Positions 55,331-64,000 of a stretch of 64,000 nt of DNA are shown here, in pieces. The notes beneath the pieces were generated by a model that was not told where the DNA came from, ran no database searches, and saw only the letters and a program-made list of their open reading frames with translations. This stretch comes from Dentipellis sp. KUC8613 (taxonomy: Eukaryota; Basidiomycota; Agaricomycetes; Russulales; Hericiaceae), in NCBI GenBank assembly GCA_002286715.1, contig NSJX01000010.1, forward strand, positions 537,244 through 601,243, given 5' to 3'. The translations under genes were made by a program, and so were the position numbers. Position 1 is the stretch's first letter; the number at the start of each line of letters is the position of its first letter.

Positions 55331-57480
55331 ATGGCTCTATTCCACGTGTACGTCGCGGCCCCGCCTTTCCCCATGGCACAGGCTGACCTTCTTCCCCAGG
55401 CAAGGCGTGCCCATCGGGTATGTCGCGATCATGTTGGCCGTCGTGGCCTCGATGGGCGGTGTACGTCTTCTTTGCTTCGTGGTTATGAACTGTACTGACA
55501 TTCGCGTTATCTAGTTCATTTTCGGTGTATGTGTGCTATCCTCCATTGCGCGTTCCAACGGCGGCTGACACGCGTTCTCAGTATGACACTGGACAAATCT
55601 CTGATTTGCTCCTCATGGACGACTTCCTCACGAGCTTCGGGCAATGCAGAGTCCCCGGCGATGCCTCGACATGTCACTTCTCTAACGTTCGGACCGGCCT
55701 CATCGTCGGTCTTCTCTCTATCGGTACCCTCATTGGCGCGCTCCTCGGTGCTCCGTACGTCCTGCTTCCCATCAATATCCCTATCGCTTCGGCTTCTTAC
55801 ACGCGTATGTTAGGACTGCCGACTTCTTCGGCCGTCGCCGTGCTATGCAGCTCGAGTCCCTCGTCTTCGTCGTCGGTGTCATCATTCAGATCACTGCTAC
55901 GGACGAGTGGGCCCAGGTCGCCGTCGGGCGTCTCATCTCTGGTTTCGGTGTCGGCGCGCTCAGCGCTGCCGTTCCCATGTACCAGGCTGAGACCGCACCT
56001 CCGCAAATCCGTGGTACTCTCACGTAAGTCACACTTCTATCTCACATGTGAAATGTCACCTGAAATGTTATGCAGCGCTACATACCAGTTGTTCATCACC
56101 TTTGGTATTCTCATAGCCTGTACGTGCGCTCTTTGTTATGCACCGATTCCATTATTGACTCTTCGTGCAGACTGCATCTCCATTGGAACCCGTCACTACA
56201 AGGGCTCCAAGTCATGGCAGACCGTGGTGGGCATCGGTATCGTCTGGCCCGGCATCCTCGCGTTCGGTATCCAGTTCATGCCCGAGTCCCCTCGTTGGCT
56301 TGCGCTGCACGATCGCATGGAAGAGGCCCAGGTCTCCATCGCCCGTGTCCGCGGTGTTACTGCCAAAGACGCCGTCAACGACTACGTCATCCAAAAGGAG
56401 ATGGAGGAGATCCGCTCCCGCCTCGAATTCGAACGCCACGAAGAAGGTGGATGGCTCGAGTGCTTCCGCCCGGCGAACAAGCAGCTGTACCGTACACTCC
56501 TCGGCATGGCGCTGCAGAGCTTGCAGCAGCTCACGGGCGCGAACTACTTCTTCTACTATGGCGCGACGATCTTCCAGTCGGTCGGTATCGAGGACTCGTA
56601 TGTCACCCAGATTATTCTCGGAGCTGTCAACTTCGGCTGCACGTTCCTCGGCCTATATGTCATGGAACGCGTGAGTGGGCTTTCTCTTGGCCTTCTGTGG
56701 GCGTCAAGCTAATGTCGGTGTTAGTTCGGTCGTCGGGTTCCGCTCATCATCGGTGGGCTTTGGCAATCGGCGTGGCTGTTCGTCTTCGCTTCCGCCGGTA
56801 CGGCCAAGGTGCCCCAGGACAACCCCGGAATCGGAAAGCGTGCGTACCCACCATCTTTTCCTTTAGCATGGTTCTCATTTTCTTTGTCTACCAGTCATGA
56901 TCGTTTCTGCCTGCCTCTTCATCCTCGGATATGCCTCCACCTGGGCTCCGTACGTCATATCGTCATCTCCCGCTGATATCTACTGACCTTCGTGACACAG
57001 TGGTATCTGGATTCTTATCGGCGAGACCTTCCCGACGCGAACCCGTGCTAAGCAGGGTGCGCTTGCGACCGCCTCGAACTGGCTGTGGAACTTCCTCCTC
57101 GCCTTCTTCACACCCTTCATCGTCAACAACATCAAATTCCGTTACGGGTACATCTTTGCTTGTCCGTTCTTTCCCTTTCCCATTCTTCCTTCACATCTGA
57201 CTGACGGTCGTCACCCGCAGCATGCAACCTCCTCGGCGCAGTCGTCGTCTACCTCTTCCTTTACGAGTCGTCCGACATCTCGCTCGAGGCCGTCGACATG
57301 ATGTACAACGACCCGAACTGCAAGCCCTGGACCTCACGTACGTGGGCGCCCGCAGGCTACGCAAACCGCCGCGACCTCGCGGAGCAGGCGCGTGCCGCCG
57401 AGGCGCACAAGCCGCTCAGCGGCGCCACGGACGAGCACTTCGAGAAGGCGGGCTCAGCGCACAATGGGGAGAAGGTCTAA
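55331..57480 (+). CDS. MFS hexose/monosaccharide transporter
   Basis: Eleven exons: 55331-55347, 55400-55460, 55515-55526, 55582-55754, 55814-56023, 56076-56119, 56171-56670, 56725-56839, 56895-56949, 57001-57161, 57221-57480; 535 aa, normal for the family. Twelve membrane segments expected. Sugar-porter signatures: FIFGYDTGQIS (FIFG encoded by a 12-nt exon), GRRRAMQ, the [20 protein letters not shown] block, [23 protein letters not shown] and [11 protein letters not shown]. It moves monosaccharides across the plasma membrane, probably by proton symport (family knowledge). Confidence 0.95.
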
Positions 57481-59425
57481 TCCCCCGACCGCATCCTACC
57501 CCAGCCGTGCTTCGCTTTCGTTTTTGCCTTTTTCTTGTTCCTTTTCTGCGTTCTCGTTTTTGTGCGCCCCGCGGTCGATGTGTGGTGGCGCTTGTAACGA
57601 TTTCGAGCGTCGGGCAGTGGACACTAGTACTGCAGCGTGGATGATGATGATGTGGCGTGTGGCCTGCTGGCGCGCATGTATCGATTAGGTGGTGTTCGTG
57701 GTGGTGGGTGCTAGCTGCTGCGGAGGCAGTAGACTTACAGTACAGCGGATTGTAGAATATAATGTCTTCTGGATGGTCTCGTTACGAATTTAATGCTACT
57801 TCTGCGGATATCCCAACCCATCTACCTCATCTGTCTTCCTCTTGATATCGTCGGAATTTGAAGGTTCGACTGGATCAATCGCGAATGATTTCAACTGAGA
57901 CGACCCGCGTGACTTGCTGGAGGGCCGCGTCGCTCATTCGCAAGTCGGCTTCTCCCACAACGACCACAACCTCATTCTCCCTCTACAGCCCACGATCCAC
58001 CCTCCACAGCTCTCAACGTCCCCTCAACTACCCAGGGATGTTTCCCTACGACTCTGATTCCGCCCCCTGATCCGGCTCACCGACGTCGTCGAACGAACCT
58101 AAGAAACCACAAACCGGCGGCAATAGCCAGTCACCAGTCACCAATTCATCGTCCGTGTCGATCACAAGGCCTCTCCCCTGTCCCCTGTTCCTTGGCCCCA
58201 GTACCTGTCTCGACTGGCGATGAGTCGACGTCGATGCCGCCGGAGAGCGTCCAGGCACGGTGTCGATGACGGGTGACGTGCGGATGCCATCCGCGGGTGC
58301 GTGAAAATCACGAGCGACTTGGCAGGCGGCAGGCGGCGGGCGGCGGGCTGTGGGCGCGAGCGCGGGGAGCGGCGCGCCGTACTCGGTCGCCGCGGCGTGG
58401 TGCGGGCCTAGAGGCGGTTTGGTGCCGGTGCGGTCTTGCGGTGCGTATGAGTATGCAGCTTGTCTTGTATGAATGTGCCCCTGACTGGCTTTACGAGTAG
58501 GTACATGCAGCAGTCGTTCACGCGGCCCCCGGTGGATGACCGTGGACCACGTTCAGCCCAAAAGTATCCTATTGTGTCCTCTGCTTTGCAATATTGCTTT
58601 CATCACTGGCACCTGGGTTCTAGCGCTTGCAATTCCGTCACCTTTATATCCTCTCGAATGATATATACGCAGGCTGCCCATCTATTACTTCCACGCAGTG
58701 CTGGAACGGCAAGGCGCAGAGTCTCCGTATATCACGGTTGACAAACCACGCCAAGACGACAGTGTCGTACGTGAAGATACACGAGACAACATACGCGGGG
58801 CTTCGAGGTCAGTGGCCCTTATTTCCTTGATCTGAACATTGCACGCCCTGGTATTACATACATGTTTCCTGTGGCGTGTTTAGCAATTGATACGAAAATC
58901 TGAAACACCATCCCGTCGATTGAAGGCGCCCATCTCCTTACAGGAAGTCAGTGCACGTCTCTGACCGTTTACAGCCCTCCGTCTGCCTCCCAATTTCACT
59001 TCGCATGGCGCGATCTTTCTGGAGTTTGTCCGGCTTGTGGCTAGCACGTGGCCAGTCTCGGGAGGCACTCTGCGTACACGCCAAGACGAGATGCAAAGGA
59101 CCGGCCTCGAGCAGCGAAAGGCCGACCAACATCCGGCGTCTGCTCTTCGACAGCAAGGGCGCGATCCGCCGTGCTGCTGATGCGCGGAGCAAAGCCTAAA
59201 AAGGAGAGCGGCAATCGCGCAGGGGATGCCAGTGACAGTATTGTCGATGCTGTGTATATGAAACGGCGCTTGGTCTAGTACATACACGTTACTCAATCTG
59301 CAGGCATTGCACGACGGCCTGCCCAGCCAACGGGTCGCGGTGCCCGGATGGGCAGAGACGCCTGCTTTATATATATCGACGGTATGCATGATCCATCCGT
59401 TGCGCAAGTCTCTCAATCCTCTGCA
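57481..59425. other. Intergenic region
   Basis: 1.9 kb. A minus-strand frame ending at 58046 (GRGLVIDTDDELVTGDWLLP and PPVCGFLGSFDDVGEPDQ) looks protein-like for about 60 residues but has no supported start or partner exon. Nothing else seen. Confidence 0.45.
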
Positions 59426-61131
59426 ATGGTTGCTCATTTCTGTCAATTGCCTGATACCCTGGATACGAAGCAAGGTGCGTGGCTGCAATTGTCGTGTACT
59501 CTTCACAGACTAATATCCTTCTAGACATAAACCCAACCTGCACTTACCGCCAGGTCCCCGATGGCTCAGTCCCAGGACAACCCTCCCTCCCGGTGACACG
59601 CTCTGTTGACGGGCCCGGGGTGCACCATGAAAAGCTCTCGCCCATCTCTCGTCTGCCGACGGAACTCCTCGCCCACATATTCCTCTTTCACGCCGTACAG
59701 AGTCACGTCTTCAGCCCCACCCAACCACCGCCGACATGGATCGCATTGTCACAAGTCTGTCAGCGCTGGAGGTACATCGCACTAGGCTATCCCCAACTCT
59801 GGACGCACATTGTGTTGTCCAACAAACACTGGACTACCGAAATGCTTTCCCGGTCCAAACCACTCCCCATCTCGATCAACGCGGCCTTCTCAGGGCGGCC
59901 ACTGATGCACGCCATCGAGGACGCGCTCAAGGAGACGCCACGGGCACGGGAGATCTGCCTTTCGTCTGTCATCATCCAGCGTCTGGTAGACCAGCTCAGG
60001 GATATGCCTGCTCCGCATCTGGAGTCGCTGTCGTTGACGCAGAGCGCCTTAGCGTGCACTCTGCCAGACAACATGTTCCGGGGGGAGATCCCGCTGCTGC
60101 GGTCGCTGAAGCTGGCTGGCGTGATTATGCGGTGGCCATCCTCCCTCTTGCGGCCCACGCTGACGCACTTGGAGATCCGCGCCACATGCCCTTTCGACCT
60201 GCCGACTATGAAAGACATGCTGGCGGCGCTCGCGACCATGCCGAACCTTCAGACCCTCATCTTTTCGTACTCGCTGCCGTCTGTTCATCGTGAGCAGGGA
60301 CGGGAGTTGCCATCGACTCCCAGTCTCTCGGAACACCTCCTCGCAATGCCCGCTCTGAGGACACTCCGCCTCTCTGACACCGCGTCACAATGCTCTTACT
60401 TCATGTCACACATCTCCATCCCCATCGACGCCGAGCTCTCCGTCACCTGCACCCACGACCCTGCATTCGAGCCCCTCCAGTCCGTCAGAGCCATCGAGGC
60501 CCTCCTCTCGCAGCACCTGTCCCACACGCGCGAGACGGGCGTGCAGAGCAAGCTGGCGCCATTCACGCAGCTCGCGATAGGCTTCGACGCGGACGTAGGG
60601 GTGGGCCTGCGTGCGGGGTACGCGGCGCCTGGTGCGCCATGGACGCCCCGGCTGGACGTATCGCTGCAGTGGCCCGCGAATGCGTCGAGCGTGCTGTACT
60701 CGGAGCTGCTTATATCCCGGATATGTCCTCTCCTGCAGACGGGCGACGTGCATTCGCTTTCGGTGGAGGGCAATTTCCTCAGCTACGGCGCGGCCTGGCT
60801 GAGCATCTTCGGCGGCATGAAGCGCGTGGCCGAGCTGGTCGTGCAGGACAGCGCGGTGTCTGGGTTCCTGGAGGCGTTCAAGCATCGGCCGTCGGAGGCA
60901 CGTGAAAACGTGTTTACGCTGCTGGAACTGCCGGGCGATGAGGCTGTTGGGGTCGATGTGGCGGGCGTGCTGTTGTTCCCGAGCCTGAGGCGGGTGTCGC
61001 TGGCGAAGCTGGACAGTGTTGCGACTTTGCGGCTCTTTCGACATTTGCGCGATGAGTTGGCTGTTCGGAGTGATTTCGATACGGAAGGGGGTCTGGAGAA
61101 GCTAGCTGGTGGATCTCGGACGGTTGCTTAG
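59426..61131 (+). CDS. F-box protein with LRR-like repeats
   Basis: Exons 59426-59474 and 59525-61131; 551 aa, start MVAHFCQLPDTLDTKQDINP. F-box at about 48-105: LSPISRLPTELLAHIFLFHA, then WIALSQVCQRWRYIALGYPQ, LW. Leucine-rich segments follow (LLRPTLTHLEIRATCPFDLP; MPALRTLRLSDTASQCSYF). Probable SCF substrate receptor. It shares architecture with the gene at 22723-24435 but the repeats differ, so it is an old paralogue rather than a recent copy. Confidence 0.85.
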
Positions 61132-61266
61132 GGTTCTTTCTTGGACATTGCATCGACTTACTACTATACTGGAACCTCTTCGTTATCCTACAGTACATAA
61201 AATGTTAATGGACTTCGAGTACACCATCCTATTTACCGGCTTCATCGACGAGGTCTTGACCATAAA

Positions 61267-63472
61267 TCAGAGTTTGCCAGAGCAAACACCCTCGACCCAC
61301 TCCGTATCGCTGCGGACCGTCGTCAGGTTCTCATGACCATCCTTCGTGATGAGCACGACGTCTTCGATGCGCACGCCGCCGACAGCCTCGTAGCGCTTGA
61401 GCACGGCGTGGTCGATGTGGCGGGAATCGCGGACGGGCGCAAGCAGATGCGGGGAGAAGTAGCAACCCGGCTCGACAGTCTGCATGATCCGAGTGAGCTC
61501 CATCCGATACCAGCAAACAATACAATAGCACACTCACAACGACCATGCCCTCCTCCAAAGGCAGCCTGAGCCGCAGATACGTGTAGAAGTCCTCGTGGCC
61601 CAGCTCGAGCCCTTTCCCGATCGTCGTGTTGGCCGCGGGCTTGCTCGCGCTGGGCACGTCGTGCACGTCCATCCCGAGCGAGTGCCCGACGCCGTGTGGG
61701 AAGAATGCCGCGCTAACGCCCGAGGCGAGAATCGCCTCCTCCGAGTTCCACGAGCCGGAGCCGGGCGAGGCGGGCGTCTTGAAGATGCCCAGCCGCTGGA
61801 AGCCCTGCACGAGCGTGCGGTGGCAGAGCAGCTGGATCGCGTCCCAGTGCAGCCCGGGCTTGAGCGCTTGCAGAGAAAGCTGGACGTGGAGGCGTGGAGG
61901 CGTGAATGGAAGATCGGGTTTGGGAGATGTATTTATAGCGAACCTTTTGCATTTCGAGCACTAATTCGTAGATAGCTCGTGCTTCGGGCGTGAATTTGCC
62001 ACCATTGCCAACGGGCATCGTGCGCGTGACTATGAAGACGCATTAATAGCCATTCATTGCATCCCGTGGGCTTGACTCACTGTCAGAGGCATAGCAATCC
62101 CATTCGCATCCGGCGTCGATGAGGAGCACCTGCGGGTGCAAGTCATGACCGCTTGCAGCAGTGAGCTTGTGACTGTTCTCGTGATCGTGCGGCTTCACGG
62201 GTCCCCAAGCGAACTCCTTGTCGTTGCAGCAGTAGTGCAGTGTCGATGCGCGCGTTGATGCTGCTACGATCGGCAGGTATGCTTGGTGAACGGCACTGCA
62301 GGGGAAGTTCGACAGCTATGATCAGGCAAGGTCGGTTCTCTCGGTCGAGTGATACCACTTACCCCTCGCGTCTGCATGAAGCGACAAAAATCGCTTCTGC
62401 CTCTGCCTCCTTCTCGATGAGCCACTCTCCTGGAAGAAGTGGGCGATCTACGCCAGCCCCCTTGGGTATGTCCAAACCGCGCACGCCGTTACCCAGCACC
62501 CGCATGACAACCTCGTGGGCCCGAGAGCTGATCTGGTTTGCTTTCCTGATCAGCTCAATCTCCTCTTCCGTCTTGATCAAGCGAGCTTTGTGCAATGCCG
62601 GGAGCAGGTAGACGTCCGTGACAGCGGCGGTCCGACTTCCTTTCGCGAGTTCCGTGTATTTGGGCGCAAGCTCGGGGAAGAGAGGGGATGCTGAGGGGAG
62701 GGTGTGCAGGATGGCGTCTGGATGGGCTGCTACTGCTTCAGAGATAGCCTTGGATAGCTCTTCAGTATGCCCGACGTAGGAGGCTTCGTACGTCTGGCGA
62801 GCAGTTTCGAGCGATGGCGGAGGCACCGACCACATGATATCTGCTGGCTCAGCCTTCGGGATAAACAGGGATAACGAGAATGCATCGAGAGAGGATGGCG
62901 TGACTGTGAGAAGGATATATGAGGATGGCACATTGCAGCCCGAGAGGTAGTTGAAGTTGGATTCCTAGAGGGTGTGAGCCGGGTTCGATGAGCTTATGAT
63001 GAAGACGGACCTGCCGGAACACCATTTCGCGATCGGTATCATTCCTGTAAGGGGTCACAGAGCCGGAGAGGAGGATGATTTGAGGCTGCGGATCCAGGGC
63101 AAGATGTCAGCTTGGATATCGCTCGCAGCCTAGGATGTTCATGAATAGGCACCTTGGTCTTGTCAGGACCAGGTAACAGCTCAACCAGCTTCTCCAGCGT
63201 CTTCAAAGCATGTTTGCGTGCTGGTGAAGTGGTGAATAGCCGACTGAGATCATGTCAACCGTGCGTACCAGGATAAACCATCGTAAGATGCGTGCGGCTC
63301 TTAGGTGTGTAGCTTGAATGAATTCAGTTAGGAAAAACTAGGCGATTCATTGTCGCCGAAATTGCGAGAAAAAGCTTGACTTACTGTGACCAGCAGGTAT
63401 GCAAACACAGCGGGAGTCCTGCTGCTCGCACACGATGATTGGGAACAGAATACAATTGAGAGGAGATTGGCG
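61267..63472 (-). CDS. Xaa-Pro dipeptidase (prolidase), start unresolved
   Basis: Multi-exon M24 metallopeptidase that splits X-Pro dipeptides. N-domain: [64 protein letters not shown]. Catalytic domain: [16 protein letters not shown] and TRTMPVGN (two metal Asp), [16 protein letters not shown] (metal His), [10 protein letters not shown] and [14 protein letters not shown] (metal Glu). All five ligands are present; stop at 61267. The first coding exon is unclear: an ATG at 63502 is in frame with exon 63472-63385 but a TAG (63473-63475) lies between them. The gene is divergent from valyl-tRNA synthetase. Confidence 0.88.
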
Positions 63473-63502
63473 CTAAGAGGTCGGACCTAGCCGAAGAGAC
63501 AT

Positions 63503-63663
63503 ATAGATAAGATTAGATTTTGGGCGTCTGGCGATTCCCTGGTTCGGAGTTCCAAAATGATCTCTCCGTGACTCGAATTGAAAGTGCAGAAGAGCGGATG
63601 CTCAGGCTGCATCGATTCGTCCATCTTCCCCGTCTACCCCCTCGCCGCTTGTATATTAGAACG
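63503..63663. promoter_or_regulatory. Divergent promoter region, prolidase / valyl-tRNA synthetase
   Basis: Only about 160 nt separate the possible prolidase ATG and the ValRS ATG, so the two housekeeping genes probably share regulatory sequence. Confidence 0.45.
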
Positions 63664-64000
63664 ATGTCGCAGGCAACAGAGACACCATCCCCTGCGGGAT
63701 CGGCGACGCCGAACGCCGAGGGCGCGAACCCCATAACGAAGAGTGCAGGTGCGTGAAGAGCTAATGTCAAGGAACTTGGAGCTGATCAGGATGCGGGGAT
63801 TATAGCCAAGAAGGAGGCAAAGAGGTTAGAGAAGGAGGCTAAGCTTGCAGCGAAGCAGGCGAAGAGCGGCACAAACACCCCGACCGGCGAGAAGAAAGCT
63901 AAGGCGGAGAAGAAGAAGGAAGAGGAGGAACCGCCGTTCGTGAACACTACCCCGAAGGGCGAGAAGAAAGGTGTGTACTGCGTTATGTGCACGCGTTTGT
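63664..64000 (+). CDS. Valine--tRNA ligase, N-terminal part (runs off window)
   Basis: Exons 63664-63748 and 63806-63970, then a GTGTGT donor at the window edge. Start MSQATETPSPAGSATPNAEG; a Lys/Glu/Ala-rich helix (AKKEAKRLEKEAKLAAKQ) and PPFVNTTPKGEKK. The last motif precedes the catalytic core in fungal ValRS, where DL(S/T)QPMA follows. The charged N-terminal extension is typical of eukaryotic ValRS and binds other factors or tRNA. Only about 83 codons are visible. Confidence 0.85.

Noticed and set aside
58880..59506. 208-codon minus-strand open frame
   Set aside because: Overlaps the promoter and first exon of the F-box gene; Arg/Cys-rich composition and no motif.
1..64000. CRISPR arrays, insertion sequences, tRNA or rRNA genes, antiviral islands
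   Set aside because: No regularly spaced repeats, terminal inverted repeats with transposase, or tRNA A/B-box pairs were seen by eye; the window is eukaryotic nuclear DNA. A tRNAscan-SE and RepeatMasker run would settle small or old elements.

Overview
The window is nuclear DNA of a filamentous basidiomycete, most likely a wood-decaying Agaricomycete (inference). The evidence is in the genes: nearly all are split by 45-70 nt GT-AG introns with CTAAC/CTGAC-like branch points, coding DNA is GC-rich, and the content is typical of the group: a 23-exon GMC alcohol oxidase, F-box/LRR-like proteins, a dispersed kinase-like family, small secreted Cys-rich proteins and a sugar transporter. About 30 genes or gene remains can be supported. 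Models were spliced by eye, with reading-frame phase checked across each exon junction where coordinates are given.

Layout. 0-6.4 kb: the 3' end of a Tyr-less short-chain dehydrogenase (SDR), a small unknown gene, and three tandem paralogues of a secreted Cys-rich, Ser/Ala-tailed, probably GPI-anchored protein. 6.5-12.8 kb: an AlkB-like dioxygenase, a basic unknown protein, a rhodanese-tailed protein and the beta subunit of Rab geranylgeranyltransferase (BET2), all on the minus strand. 13.6-20.1 kb: a degenerate kinase-like protein, two tandem small hydrophobic Cys-Cys proteins whose first exon is only the ATG, an unknown protein, and a full-length SDR related to the one at the left edge. 20.9-28.2 kb: an unknown 169-aa protein, an F-box protein and the alcohol oxidase. 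30.4-35.5 kb: a Fab1-type phosphoinositide kinase without FYVE or chaperonin regions. 35.8-43.4 kb: more kinase-like copies in different states of decay, an AYR1-like SDR interrupted by a stop codon, and a secreted protein. 43.5-50.1 kb: SUMO, a disordered 923-aa protein and a helical BAR-like protein. 50.1-55.3 kb is gene-poor. 55.3-64 kb: a hexose transporter, a second F-box protein, prolidase, and the N-terminus of valyl-tRNA synthetase, which is divergent from prolidase.

The housekeeping genes (BET2, SUMO, prolidase, ValRS, Fab1-like) are intact. The lineage-specific genes occur as paralogues in various stages of duplication and decay. The main novelty candidates are the Cys-rich trio, the ATG-only-exon pair, the decaying kinase-like family, several microexons and GC-AG introns, and the short Fab1. 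I saw no CRISPR array, tRNA, rRNA or intact transposon.
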